DNA of 64,000 nucleotides from Streptomyces sp. GSL17-111 (GTDB lineage Bacteria; Actinomycetota; Actinomycetes; Streptomycetales; Streptomycetaceae). The position numbers and the translations under genes are program-made. Location: assembly GCF_037911585.1 (NCBI RefSeq), contig NZ_JBAJNS010000001.1, positions 123,501-187,500 of the forward strand, in the 5' to 3' direction. Shown here one piece after another: positions 41,606 to 53,178 of this stretch. The first letter of the stretch is position 1. Each line of letters opens with the position of its first letter. The notes below the pieces were generated by a model, which saw nothing but the letters and a program-made list of their open reading frames with translations, searched no databases and was not told the origin of the DNA.

Positions 41606-42427
41606 ATGGAGATCCGCATCGTCGACGCCTTCACCGAGCGTCCGTTCGCCGGCAACCCCGCCGCCGTCATGCTCTTCGACGGCGCGTCCTTCCCTGAGGA
41701 CGCGGCCCTCCAGCGCATCGCGACGGAGATGAACCTGTCCGAGACGGCCTTCGCCCACCCGCTGCCCGGGGGCGGCGAGGCGGACTGGGCGCTGCGTTGG
41801 TTCACCCCCGCCGCCGAGGTCCGCATGTGCGGCCACGCCACGCTGGCCACGGCACACGTCCTGCACACCACACGTCCGGCCACCGGGGACGTGCGGTTCG
41901 CCACGCTGAGCGGGGTGCTCGGTGCGAGCGTCGCCGAGGACGGGGGCGTCACCCTGGACTTCCCCACCGCCCCACTCACGGCGGCGCAGCTGCCCCTGGG
42001 CGCCGCCGCGGCGCTGGGCGTCGAACCGCTCAGCGTGCACGAGACCGGGCCGGACGTGGGCGACTTCCTGGTGGAGGTCGCCGACGAGTCCACCGTGCGC
42101 ACCCTCGACCCGGACGTCGCGGTCCTCGGTCGGTTCGGTGCACGCGGGTTCATCGTCACCGCCCGGGCGGGCGACCCGGAGGCGGAGCACGACTTCGTCT
42201 CGCGGTGCTTCTTCCCCTCGGTGGGCATCGCGGAGGACCCGGTCACCGGCAGCGCGCACACCGCGCTGGCCCCCTTCTGGAGCGCCCGGCTGGGCCGCGA
42301 GCGCCTCACCGGACGGCAGGGCGGCCGGCGCACCGGCTTGGTGCGCACGACGCTGCGCGGGGACCGGACGCTGCTGGCCGGACACGCCGTCACCGTGCTG
42401 GAGGGCCGGCTGCGCGTCGGCGTGTGA
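41606..42427 (+). CDS. PhzF-family isomerase-like protein
   Basis: A 273-residue protein of the PhzF/diaminopimelate-epimerase fold. The catalytic Glu is in NLSETAF (about residue 46), with GNPAAV near the N-terminus and EDPVTGSAHTALAPFW in the second lobe. Most family members are isomerases of unknown substrate; there are no other phenazine genes nearby, so a phenazine role is not supported. Start chosen at MEIRIVDAF, the family N-terminus; the upstream in-frame part is not conserved in character. Confidence 0.9.
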   Translation: MEIRIVDAFTERPFAGNPAAVMLFDGASFPEDAALQRIATEMNLSETAFAHPLPGGGEADWALRWFTPAAEVRMCGHATLATAHVLHTTRPATGDVRFATLSGVLGASVAEDGGVTLDFPTAPLTAAQLPLGAAAALGVEPLSVHETGPDVGDFLVEVADESTVRTLDPDVAVLGRFGARGFIVTARAGDPEAEHDFVSRCFFPSVGIAEDPVTGSAHTALAPFWSARLGRERLTGRQGGRRTGLVRTTLRGDRTLLAGHAVTVLEGRLRVGV

Positions 42428-42486
42428 CGGGCTCCGACGCGGTGTGCGCGCGTCACGACCGGGCTGGGCCTCTCTCCGACCACGGC

Positions 42487-43323
42487 TCAGCCGGTGGGCA
42501 GCCAGCCGACCTTGTCCGCGAGGAGGGCGTAGCCCACGAACGCGACGATGTCGATGAAGGCGTGCGCCGCGACGAGCGGACCGACGCGGCCCCAACGGCG
42601 GTAGAGCCAGACGAAGATCACGCCCATCACCAGGTTGCCGACGAAGCCGCCGATGCCCTGGTAGAGGTGGTAGGTGGCGCGCAGCAGGGAGCTGGCGGCG
42701 AGAGCGCCCAGCGGGCTCCATCCGAGCTGGTCGAGTCGTCGGAGCAGGTAGCCGACGACGATGACCTCCTCGACGACGGAGTTCTGCACGGCGGAGAGGA
42801 CCAGGACGGGCAGCTTCCACCACACGTCGGGCAGCGATTCGGGCACCACCGTGAGGTTGGCTCCGGCCGCGCGGGCGCCGAGGTAGAGCAGCAGGCCGCT
42901 GCCGCCGATCCCGGCCGCGACGAGAGCGCCCCGGCCGAGGTCGAAGCCGAGCCGACGCGGGTCGAAGCCGAGCAGGCGCAGCCCGCCGTCGGCGGACCCG
43001 GTGGACCGGGCGGGCTCGCGCGTCAGCAGGTGGGCCACGAGGAGGACGGGCACCAGCGCGGTGGTGATCCCGAACAGCTGCCAGGCCAGGTCCAGCCAGG
43101 GCCGGTCGGGGGCCCGGGAGCTGTTCAGGTTCGCCGCCTGGTCGGCCAGTCCGCCCGGCCGGGTCAGGGAGCCGGTGAAGCTGATGAGCGCCGCCAGGGC
43201 GCTGGCCCCCAGGGAGAGGGCCAGGACGAGCAGCGTCTCGCGTCCGAGCAGGGCCCGGTCACGTTCGCCTGGCAGGGCGGGCGTCACGCTGGACGCCGTC
43301 GGTCCGGCCGCCCACGACCTCAC
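42487..43323 (-). CDS. CPBP-family intramembrane metalloprotease (CAAX protease-like)
   Basis: A 278-residue membrane protein with about seven or eight spans. Abi/CPBP motifs: VVEEVIVVGYLLRRL (glutamates of the active site), ATYHLYQG and VAAHAFID. The arginine usually four residues after the glutamate pair is replaced. The GTG start is supported by GAGGGGAG at ideal spacing; an ATG 21 bases upstream lacks one. Role could be proteolysis of prenylated or membrane peptides; unknown here. Confidence 0.88.
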   Translation of the reverse strand: MRSWAAGPTASSVTPALPGERDRALLGRETLLVLALSLGASALAALISFTGSLTRPGGLADQAANLNSSRAPDRPWLDLAWQLFGITTALVPVLLVAHLLTREPARSTGSADGGLRLLGFDPRRLGFDLGRGALVAAGIGGSGLLLYLGARAAGANLTVVPESLPDVWWKLPVLVLSAVQNSVVEEVIVVGYLLRRLDQLGWSPLGALAASSLLRATYHLYQGIGGFVGNLVMGVIFVWLYRRWGRVGPLVAAHAFIDIVAFVGYALLADKVGWLPTG

Positions 43324-43409
43324 GTGATGGCTCCCCTCGGGCATGCGTCGGCTGGAGGACCAGCTTGCCCTACCCGCCCCGCGGACGGACGTGCGGGTGC
43401 CGCGCGCCG

Positions 43410-44906
43410 TCAGCCGTGCGTCGGCCAGGTGTGCACCGGCTCCCCGGCGCCGACGAGCTCTACGTACCGCCGCGCCACCGCCGCGAGCGCCTTCTCCCGG
43501 TCGAGCCCGCCGTCCCTGGCCCGGTGGTAGGCGGCGACCTGCCAAGCCGCGCCGTTGGTACGGCGGCGGCAGCGCTCCTCGATGACGCCCAGGTAGAAGT
43601 CGCGGTCGGCCGGCTCGATCCCCCAGGCGTCCAGGCCGGTCGCGGCCAGCGGCAGCAGCTCGTCGAGCACGAGGCGGTGCGCGGGCACGGCGGCCGGTGA
43701 GCCGCTCCGGCCGGGCCGTGGCCAGGTCAGCCGGGCGTCGATGCCGTGCCGGGCCGCGGCACGGAAGTTCTCCTCGGCCGCCGCGAACGGCAGCCGCTTC
43801 CACACCGGGCGCTGTTCGTCGGCCAGGGCGCGCACCAGGCCGTAGTACAGGGCGGTGTTGGCGAGCACGTCGGTGACACTGGGCCCGGCGGGCAGGACGC
43901 GGTTCTCCACCCGCAGGTGCGGGACGCCGTCGGAGACGTCGTAGACGGGGCGGTTCCAGCGGTAGACGGTGCCGTTGTGCAGCGCCAGCTCGGCGAGGGT
44001 GGGGATGCCGCCCTGCTCGATGACGTGCAGGGGGTCCTCCTCGTCCCGCAGGGGCAGCAGGGCAGGGAAGTACCGGAGGTTCTCCGCGAAGAGGTCGCGG
44101 GGCGAATCGATCCAGCGCTCGCCGAACCAGGCGCGGGGGCGGACGCCCTGGGCGGCGTACTCGGCCGGACGCGCGTCGGTGGCCTGGAGGAAGAGCGGCA
44201 CACGGGACTCGCGCCACAGCTCCCGACCGAAGAGGAAGGGGGAGTTCGCTCCCACGGCGAGCTGCACCCCCAGCACGGCCTGCGCGGCGTTCCAGACGTC
44301 GGCGAAGCGGCTCGGAGTGACCTGCAGGTGGAGCTGGACGGAGGTACAGGCGGCGGCGGGCGCGATGGAGGCGGAGGTGTAGGAAAGCCGTTCCGGGCCG
44401 TCGATGTCGAGAAGGATCTCCTCACCGCGCGCCGCCATGATCTGATCGTTGAGAAGGGTGTAGCGGTCGGCGCTGGAGAAGTTGGCGGAGATGAGATCGG
44501 CGGGAGTGAGGGTGGGCAGAATACCGATCATCAGAACCCGCCCGTCGGCCTCACGGGCTTTGCGGTCGGCGTATGCGAGCCCGGTGCGCAGTTCTTCGGC
44601 CAACTGGTCCAGTACGCGGCCGCCGAGGCGGTGCGGAAGGATATTGACTTCGAGGTTGAACTGACCCAGCTCGGTCTGGAAATCGCGGCTCGCGATGCGC
44701 CCGAGAACCTCCTCGTTTATCATCCGTGGCATTCCCTCGGCGTCGGCGAGGTTCAGCTCGATCTCCAGCCCCATCAGGTTGCGGGGGCGCTCGAACCGCT
44801 GCTGCTCCAGCAGCAGGTCCAGCGCACGGAGGCAGCGGTGGAGCTTCTCCCGGTAGCGCCGGCGGTCCGCGAGATCGAACCCGTCGGCAGCGACCTTCTC
44901 CCCCAC
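43410..44906 (-). CDS. Glutamate-cysteine ligase-like GCS2 family carboxylate-amine ligase
   Basis: A 498-residue ATP-dependent ligase of the GCS2/EgtA/YbdK family. Motifs: NLMGLEIELNLAD, QTELGQFNLEVNI, CTSVQLHLQV, GANSPFLFGRELW, NGTVYRWNRPVY and HLRVENRVLPAGPS. GTG follows GAGGAGG by 9 bases. A long in-frame extension upstream is not coding. A stand-alone copy is common in Streptomyces; gamma-glutamylation of an amine is expected, but the acceptor is not known. Confidence 0.9.
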   Translation of the reverse strand: MGEKVAADGFDLADRRRYREKLHRCLRALDLLLEQQRFERPRNLMGLEIELNLADAEGMPRMINEEVLGRIASRDFQTELGQFNLEVNILPHRLGGRVLDQLAEELRTGLAYADRKAREADGRVLMIGILPTLTPADLISANFSSADRYTLLNDQIMAARGEEILLDIDGPERLSYTSASIAPAAACTSVQLHLQVTPSRFADVWNAAQAVLGVQLAVGANSPFLFGRELWRESRVPLFLQATDARPAEYAAQGVRPRAWFGERWIDSPRDLFAENLRYFPALLPLRDEEDPLHVIEQGGIPTLAELALHNGTVYRWNRPVYDVSDGVPHLRVENRVLPAGPSVTDVLANTALYYGLVRALADEQRPVWKRLPFAAAEENFRAAARHGIDARLTWPRPGRSGSPAAVPAHRLVLDELLPLAATGLDAWGIEPADRDFYLGVIEERCRRRTNGAAWQVAAYHRARDGGLDREKALAAVARRYVELVGAGEPVHTWPTHG

Positions 44907-45057
44907 GATGTGTCCCTCCTCGATCGGCAGTGCCTCGATGATGCCCCGCGGCACGATCGACAACTCCTGCGGGGTACCCGTGAGGCTCACCCGGCCGGTG
45001 TTTTCTCTCGGCACATTCCGCAGGCATACGGTAGCCTGATGCTGTTTCCCACCCTGC

Positions 45058-45201
45058 GTGACGGCAAACACAGACGGTTTCCGGCCGTCCCCTCGGCACA
45101 CGGTCGTCGAGGCCATCGAACACGGCGCCGTGTTCCAGCAGGTGGAGTACTCGCGTTTTCCGGCGGGATTTCTCCTTGTGCGGCACACCCGAAACGAGTA
45201 G
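45058..45201 (+). CDS. Possible small protein in the gap before the hypothetical gene
   Basis: A 47-codon frame (GTG to TAG) ends in HGAVFQQVEYSRFPAGFLL. Codon choice is acceptable for Streptomyces but no ribosome binding site is seen and no family is recognised. The rest of 44907-45377 holds only promoter-like sequence (CGTATAAAC near 45227). Confidence 0.2.
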   Translation: MTANTDGFRPSPRHTVVEAIEHGAVFQQVEYSRFPAGFLLVRHTRNE

Positions 45202-45377
45202 CGGAAACGCCTCGGGAACAAATGTCGTATAAACTCCGGCTTGAGGCCGTGACGTGACGCCTCTCGGTTCCGGTCACCCTTCTCCCGCCCGCTTCGGGCG
45301 TGCCTCGGGTCTGCCGTCAGCGTCGTCCGTGCTTCGCCGCGCATCCTCCTGTCTCCCCAAGTGAGAGGCGACCCGCC

Positions 45378-45959
45378 ATGCCCCTGCATGCTCACCAGGC
45401 TCCCCCAGCCGCCCTGCGCAGCGTTCTCGCCGCGCTGGGTTCGTCCACCGCGCCCCTGCGCGGCACCCCCGCGGCCGAGGCGCACGGCGGGCTGCGGCCC
45501 GAACAGCCGCTGCCCGTGTACGTCCTGACCGGCATCACCGGTCCCGGCGGACCGCCCAGCCCCCGGCTGACCGGCTGGCGTTTCCTCCTCCGCGGCGACG
45601 ACACGGCCGTCGGCACGGCCGAGGCGATGCTCACGGCGGACGGCTGGGGCTTCTCCCACTTCGGCGAAGGCCCCTACGTCCGCTCGACGGAGGTCGCCCT
45701 GCGGCACGCGGACGCGCTTCCGGCACCGTACCGGCCCCGGCTGCTGTCCGTACCGGAGCTGTACATGCTCACGCTGTGGCTGCACGGCGACCCGGCGGTG
45801 GACGCCACGGACGGCACTCTCTCCCCGGAGGACCTGCTGGTCCCGCTGGCGCCGGCGCCTCCGGGCATCGCACCGCACCTCCCGCACCGGGTGGACGCGC
45901 TGCTGCCCCTGCTGACGCACCGCCTGGTGCCCGCACCGCTGCTGCACACCCCGGCGTAG
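45378..45959 (+). CDS. Hypothetical protein
   Basis: A 193-residue protein not assigned to a family. ATG 45378 follows GAGAGGCG; an earlier in-frame ATG (45300) lacks a site. The sequence is Pro/Ala-rich at the N-terminus, then mixed (TGWRFLLRGDDTAVGTAEAM, HFGEGPYVRSTEVAL, VPELYMLTLWLHGD), without signal peptide or membrane span, so probably cytosolic and soluble. Codon bias is normal. A strong hairpin follows. Confidence 0.75.
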   Translation: MPLHAHQAPPAALRSVLAALGSSTAPLRGTPAAEAHGGLRPEQPLPVYVLTGITGPGGPPSPRLTGWRFLLRGDDTAVGTAEAMLTADGWGFSHFGEGPYVRSTEVALRHADALPAPYRPRLLSVPELYMLTLWLHGDPAVDATDGTLSPEDLLVPLAPAPPGIAPHLPHRVDALLPLLTHRLVPAPLLHTPA

Positions 45960-45997
45960 TACGCGGCCGCTCCGGCATCGGCCGGGCTTCTCGCGCG

Positions 45998-46040
45998 ACA
46001 CCTGTGCCCCGCGACCCTGACCGTCGCGGGGCACAGGTGT
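45998..46040. terminator. Strong hairpin terminator
   Basis: Perfect 18-bp stem (ACACCTGTGCCCCGCGAC with its complement) and 7-nt loop, 38 bp after the hypothetical gene. No T-run, as usual in Streptomyces. Confidence 0.8.
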
Positions 46041-46297
46041 GCGCACGGCCACCGCGCGGGACTAGTCACAACCGGCCATGCCACCGCACGCGAGGATGAC
46101 CCGAAGCGGTGACAACCGCCCGGACGGGGGACGCGTCATCCCCTCGTGAGGGCGGCTCCCGGGAAATCCCTGCGGAACGGCCGTCGTAGGACGACACTGG
46201 GGACCACCAGCACCAACGGGGGAGCGGCCTGATGACCACGAAGAGCAGCCGCAGCACGCAGATCACACCGCAGCGAGAGAGCCGAGAGTCCACCGCC

Positions 46298-46504
46298 ATG
46301 TGTCAGCACCAGCCACCCTGCCCGTCCGCCGACTCCGCCGACCGGGAGGCCGCCCACCCGGTGGCCCACCATCCCGAGCAGGGCTGGAGCCTCCTGTGCA
46401 ACGGAGTCCTGCTGTTCGACGACACCGGCGAGTTGCTGCCGGACGGCAAGATCGTCGCGCCCCACCGGCCGTCGGGCACGCGCCACGTGACCACCGCGGC
46501 CTGA
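46298..46504 (+). CDS. DUF5999 family small protein
   Basis: A 68-residue protein typical of Streptomyces, beginning MCQHQPPCPSADS and containing HPEQGWSLLCNGVLLFDDTGELLPDG. Cysteine and histidine pairs near the N-terminus might bind metal. An in-frame ATG at 46232 has a better ribosome binding site (GGGGAG) and would add 22 residues; the family N-terminus favours 46298. Function unknown. Confidence 0.85.
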   Translation: MCQHQPPCPSADSADREAAHPVAHHPEQGWSLLCNGVLLFDDTGELLPDGKIVAPHRPSGTRHVTTAA

Positions 46505-46530
46505 GCCCTGCCGGGGCCGAGGAGAGCGAC

Positions 46531-46571
46531 GAGGGCCGCCGGCCCGGACGGTTTCCGGGCCGACGGCCCTC
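46531..46571. terminator. Hairpin between DUF5999 gene and gcvP
   Basis: 18-bp arms with one mismatch around CGGTT; it serves two convergent genes. Confidence 0.75.
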
Positions 46572-46607
46572 AGGGTGCCGGCGGTGCCGCCGCGCGCGGC
46601 GGGGGCC

Positions 46608-49493
<2,886 letters not shown>

Positions 49494-49559
49494 CTGCGGG
49501 GGCCTCCTGGTCACTACGACCTGCGAGGGGCACCACGGCGTGGGTGCCCGGACGGCCTC

Positions 49560-49782
49560 CCCCTCTGTCATCTCAACCTGAGAGTTTCACCGGGCCGGCC
49601 CCGTGAGGGGACGTCCGGCTTTCACCGTCGGTGAGGGGGGACCCCGGGTGCGCCGTGGCGCTCGCGATCCGCCCTTCTTTCCAGAGTGACCTCGTCCGCA
49701 CGGTACGTGTGCCTGAGAGATTCCGGGGAGGGTTTGCTCCTTCGGCGCCCCCGGAACTCACTACCCGAGGGCTCTCCCGCGC
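49560..49782 (-). ncRNA. Tandem glycine riboswitch
   Basis: In the gcvP leader two aptamers follow each other. The first (about 49780 to 49705) starts GGGAGAG and has CGCCGAAGGAGCAA and ATCTCTCAGGCAC; the second (about 49690 to 49562) ends GTGAAACTCTCAGGTTGAGATGACAGAG. These are the conserved cores of glycine aptamers. The pair turns on gcvP when glycine is high. Confidence 0.93.
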
Positions 49783-49802
49783 GGGGTCGACAGCCGTCTT
49801 CG

Positions 49803-49830
49803 AGCCTACCAGCGGCCGGTCGAGTGACAG
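49803..49830 (-). promoter_or_regulatory. Predicted gcvP promoter
   Basis: CTGTCA and TAGGCT with 16-bp spacing on the minus strand, about 20 bp before the first glycine aptamer. Confidence 0.45.
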
Positions 49831-49920
49831 CGGGCCCGTGCTCGACTGGCCGCGCGGCACGGAGTGCCCTTTCGTGGTGAAAGAGCCCCGGAGAGCGAAC
49901 GCCCACCAGTTGGAGGAACC

Positions 49921-50310
49921 GTGCAGACCGACATCGACCCGCGCAGCCTGATAGGCCGCAAGGCGTTCGACCGCGACGGCACCAAGATCGGCGTCGTCGA
50001 CGAGGTGTACCTGGACGACGCCACCGGGAAGCCGGAATGGGCCGCGGTGCGCACGGGGCTGTTCGGCCGGGACGCCTTCGTCCCCCTGCGGCCGAGCGAG
50101 GTCGTGGAGGAGGAGCTGCGGGTGCCGTTCACCCGCACGCTCATCAAGGACGCCCCGGACTTCGGCGTGGGCCGTCATCTCTCCCCCGAACAGGAACTCC
50201 AGCTCTACCACCACTACGGACTGGACATCCCCGCAGCCGGTGAGTCGGGGACGCTCCCCGGCGAGGAGGGGTTCGGGCGGATCGCGGGGGACGACGAGGC
50301 GGGGGTCTGA
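49921..50310 (+). CDS. PRC-barrel domain protein
   Basis: A 129-residue soluble protein. Residues 1-75 are a PRC-barrel (RSLIGRKAFDRDGTKIGVVDEVYLDDATGKPEWAAVRTG). The C-terminal part has LSPEQELQLYHHYGLD, common in Streptomyces PRC proteins linked to stress responses. GTG follows GGAGGAA. The last 97 bases overlap the convergent dinB gene. Confidence 0.9.
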   Translation: MQTDIDPRSLIGRKAFDRDGTKIGVVDEVYLDDATGKPEWAAVRTGLFGRDAFVPLRPSEVVEEELRVPFTRTLIKDAPDFGVGRHLSPEQELQLYHHYGLDIPAAGESGTLPGEEGFGRIAGDDEAGV

Positions 50311-51758
50311 GCGCCCGCACCGCCGGAGGTCCTGCCGGGCGCACTGCCCGACGTATGACCGCCCGGCGCCAGGGGAAGCGGCTCGCCTGGCTCGAGGGCG
50401 GGGTCGTCGGCGCGAAAGGTCCGCACCCGTCCCGGCGGGGAGCCGGGCCGCTCGAAACGGACGGTGACCCGCCCGACGCCACTGCCCTGCACCCAGCCGG
50501 GGCCGTGGACGGCGTGCCGGACGTCCAGCCCCGGCAGCCAGCGGTGCGGCCCGCGCGGTTCCGCGGCGAGCGCCGCCTCCTCCCCCGGCCCACGGGGGCG
50601 GGGCTGCGGGGCCACGGCGGCCGGTTCCCCGCCGGGTGTGCGGGCCCCGTGTGGCTCCTCCGGGCGCGCCTGCGCGAACAGGTCCTCCTGGGTGAAGTCG
50701 GCCAGCCCGCTCACCCCGACCCCCAGGAGCCGCACCCCGGCCGTCGTGTCCACGGTGTCGAGCAGACGTGCGGCGGCTTCCCGGATCACCACCGGGTCGT
50801 CCGTGGGCCCGCGCAGCGTGTCGGAGCGGGTCAGGGTGGAGAAGTCGTAGCTGCGGACCTTGATGACCACCGTCCTGCCGGAGCGCCCGGCGGACCGCAG
50901 CCGGGCGGCGCACCGCTCGGCCAGCCGGGCGAGTTCCAGCTGGATGCGGGTGCGGTCGGTGACGTCGACGTCGAAGGTGTCCTCGACCGAGACCGACTTC
51001 GACGCCCGCTCGGCCACCACCGGGCGGTCGTCGATGCCGCGTGCCATGGCGTACAGCCCGCTCCCGTGCGCCCGCCCGAGCAACCGCAGCAGCTCCGCCT
51101 CGCCGGCCTCCACCGCCTCTCCCACGGTGAGGATTCCGGCACGTCGCAGCGTCTCGGCGGTCGCGGGACCGACGCCCGGGAGGGTCCGCACGCTCAGGGG
51201 GGCGAGGAGACCCTGCTCGGTGCCGGGCCGGATCGTCACCAGTCCGTCGGGCTTGGCCTGCTCGGAGGCGATCTTCGCGAGCATCTTCGAGCCGGCGAGA
51301 CCGACGGAGCCGCTGAGCCCCGTGGCCGCCCGGATGTCCCCGCGCAGCCTGCTGCCCGTCTCCTGGGCCGCGCGGACGTCGGGCGGGGTGCCGCCCGCTT
51401 CCAGGTCCACGAAGGCCTCGTCCAGGCTCAGCGGCTCCACCAACGGGGACAGCTCGGCGAGCAACGCCATCACCGTGTCGCTGACCTGCCGGTACAGGGA
51501 GAAGCGCGGGGTCAGGTAGGCCGCGTTCGGACAGCGGCGCCGGGCCTGCGCGGTCGGCATGGCCGAGTGCACCCCGAAGCGCCTGGCCTCGTAGGAGGCC
51601 GTCGCCACGACGCCGCGGGGGCCCAGGCCGCCGACGACCACCGGCTTACCGCGCAGACTCGGCTTCGCCGCCTGTTCGACCGCGGCGTAGAACGCGTCCA
51701 TGTCGAGATGGAGGATCGTCGGTGCGCCTCTCACACCACCGATGCTGCCGCACCGCAC
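50214..51758 (-). CDS. dinB: DNA polymerase IV (Y-family)
   Basis: A 514-residue translesion polymerase. Palm motifs LHLDMDAFYAAVEQ and PLSLDEAFVDLE carry the catalytic acids. The helix-hairpin-helix (LPGVGPATAETLRRAG) and little-finger domain follow. No beta-clamp peptide is clear; LADFTQEDLF near residue 352 is a candidate. The last about 130 residues are low-complexity, and the end reads antisense into the PRC gene. GTG follows GGGGAG. Confidence 0.93.
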   Translation of the reverse strand: MRCGSIGGVRGAPTILHLDMDAFYAAVEQAAKPSLRGKPVVVGGLGPRGVVATASYEARRFGVHSAMPTAQARRRCPNAAYLTPRFSLYRQVSDTVMALLAELSPLVEPLSLDEAFVDLEAGGTPPDVRAAQETGSRLRGDIRAATGLSGSVGLAGSKMLAKIASEQAKPDGLVTIRPGTEQGLLAPLSVRTLPGVGPATAETLRRAGILTVGEAVEAGEAELLRLLGRAHGSGLYAMARGIDDRPVVAERASKSVSVEDTFDVDVTDRTRIQLELARLAERCAARLRSAGRSGRTVVIKVRSYDFSTLTRSDTLRGPTDDPVVIREAAARLLDTVDTTAGVRLLGVGVSGLADFTQEDLFAQARPEEPHGARTPGGEPAAVAPQPRPRGPGEEAALAAEPRGPHRWLPGLDVRHAVHGPGWVQGSGVGRVTVRFERPGSPPGRVRTFRADDPALEPGEPLPLAPGGHTSGSAPGRTSGGAGAQTPASSSPAIRPNPSSPGSVPDSPAAGMSSP

Positions 51759-51804
51759 TGACAGCCGCTCCCCCGCCGGGTTCCGGCGGTGCGGGGCGGC
51801 ACCT

Positions 51805-52413
51805 TCAGCCCGCGCGGTTGCGTCGCCGCGCCAGCTCGTCGCCGGGGTGCTCCCGCACCAGGGTCTCTCCGGTGTCGAGCCGTTCCGCGTGCAGCTGGGA
51901 GAGTGCGCCCTCCACGTCCCGCCAGACGACGCCGACCGCGATCCCGAAGACGCCCTGTCCCCCCTGGAGCAGGTCCACGACCTCGTCGGGGGACGTGCAC
52001 TCGTAGACCGTGGCGCCGTCGCTCATCAGCGTCATCTGCGTGAGGTCGCACAGCTCGCGGCTGCGCAGGTGCTGGACGGCGGTGCGGATGTTCTGGAGGG
52101 ACACGCCGGTGTCGAGCAGGCGCTTCACGATCTTGAGGACGACGACGTCACGAAAGCTGTAGAGGCGCTGCGTGCCCGACCCGCAGGCGGCCCGGACGCT
52201 GGGCTCCACGAGGCCGGTACGCGCCCAGTAGTCCAGCTGACGGTAGGTGATACCGGCCGCCGCACACGCGGTCGGGCCCCGGTAGCCGAGCCGTTCCCCC
52301 GCCGTGCCGTCCGACGGCTCCGGGGAACCGGCGGGTGCTCCGACGGGCTGCGCGGGAGCCCCGTGAAACGGAAACGGGCCGTTCGTGGCCTTGCCCTCGC
52401 CGGTGCTGGTCAC
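51805..52413 (-). CDS. MerR-family regulator (actinobacterial core type)
   Basis: A 202-residue protein. The DNA-binding domain (about 45-115) reads ACAAAGITYRQLDYWARTGLVEPSV then TQRLYSFRDVVVLKIVKRLLDTG. The C-terminal half (TVYECTSPDEVVDLLQGGQGVFGIAVG) is conserved in actinobacteria. Homologous in position to mycobacterial Rv1830. GTG 52413 has GGAGGG at good spacing; the longer reading does not. Its promoter is at 52470-52498. Confidence 0.92.
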   Translation of the reverse strand: MTSTGEGKATNGPFPFHGAPAQPVGAPAGSPEPSDGTAGERLGYRGPTACAAAGITYRQLDYWARTGLVEPSVRAACGSGTQRLYSFRDVVVLKIVKRLLDTGVSLQNIRTAVQHLRSRELCDLTQMTLMSDGATVYECTSPDEVVDLLQGGQGVFGIAVGVVWRDVEGALSQLHAERLDTGETLVREHPGDELARRRNRAG

Positions 52414-52469
52414 GCCGACCCTCCATCCCTTCACGTCCCGCGGTGACGCCGCCGGGACCTGCCTCCTTG

Positions 52470-52498
52470 ACGGTAGGCAGTCACCCCACGTGCGTCAA
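52470..52498 (-). promoter_or_regulatory. Predicted promoter of the merR gene
   Basis: TTGACG and TACCGT separated by 17 bp on the minus strand, 57 bp before the GTG: a good HrdB-type match. Confidence 0.65.
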
Positions 52499-52626
52499 CG
52501 ATCGCCACACTCGGCACGCCGGGTGATAGTGACCTCACGAGTGGTTTGGCCTTGGGAGGAACCGGGGATCGCCGTCAGTTCGGCCCCGCCGCACCGGGCG
52601 GCGAGGGGACATCGGCGGCCTTCGGA

Positions 52627-53100
52627 TCACTGGTTGCTCGTACCGAAGTCCTCGGGCGAGATCTGGTCGAGGAACTCGCGGAACTTCTCCACCTCGTCCT
52701 CCTGCTCGTCCGGGATCGCGATGCCGGCGTCGTTGAGCACCCCGTCACTGCCGTAGATGGGCGTGCCCGTGCGCAGGGCCAGCGCTATGGCGTCGGAGGG
52801 CCGGGCACTGACCTCGACACCGCTCGCGAACACCAGTTCAGCGTAGAAGACACCCTCGCGCAGGTCCGTGATCCGCACCGCCGTCAGCTCCTGGCCCACG
52901 GCCTCCAGCACGTCCTTGAACAGATCGTGCGTGAGCGGACGGGCCGGGGTCATGCCCTGCTGGGCGAAGGCGATGGCGGTCGCCTCACCCGGGCCGATCC
53001 AGATGGGAAGGTAGCGATCGCCTCCTACTTCACGCAGAAGCACGATCGGCTGGTTGGAGGGCATTTCGACCCGGACACCCACGACGTCGAGCTCGTTCAC
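52627..53100 (-). CDS. DUF151 bifunctional nuclease-domain protein
   Basis: A 157-residue single-domain protein (MNELDVVGVRVEMPSNQPIVLLRE; later EVSARPSDAIALALRTGTPIY). Ends in an acidic tail. The family has nuclease activity in some members but its role in actinobacteria is unclear. No ribosome binding site precedes the GTG; TAGGGT at -14 suggests a leaderless mRNA. Matches mycobacterial Rv1829 in sequence type and position. Confidence 0.92.
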   Translation of the reverse strand: MNELDVVGVRVEMPSNQPIVLLREVGGDRYLPIWIGPGEATAIAFAQQGMTPARPLTHDLFKDVLEAVGQELTAVRITDLREGVFYAELVFASGVEVSARPSDAIALALRTGTPIYGSDGVLNDAGIAIPDEQEDEVEKFREFLDQISPEDFGTSNQ

Positions 53101-53178
53101 ATAGCAACCCTAGGCGCTGCCCCGCCGGTTTGGGTAGTCGGGCACTCCCGGGCCCCCGATCCCGGTGCGCCGACGGGG

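Noticed and set aside
41606..42427. Phenazine biosynthesis from the PhzF protein
   Set aside because: No phzA-E or G partners; PhzF homologues are widespread isomerase-like proteins.
44907..46052. N-terminal extension that would make the GCS2 ligase 880 residues
   Set aside because: It crosses the hypothetical gene and the promoter; the family start with AGGAGG is at 44906.
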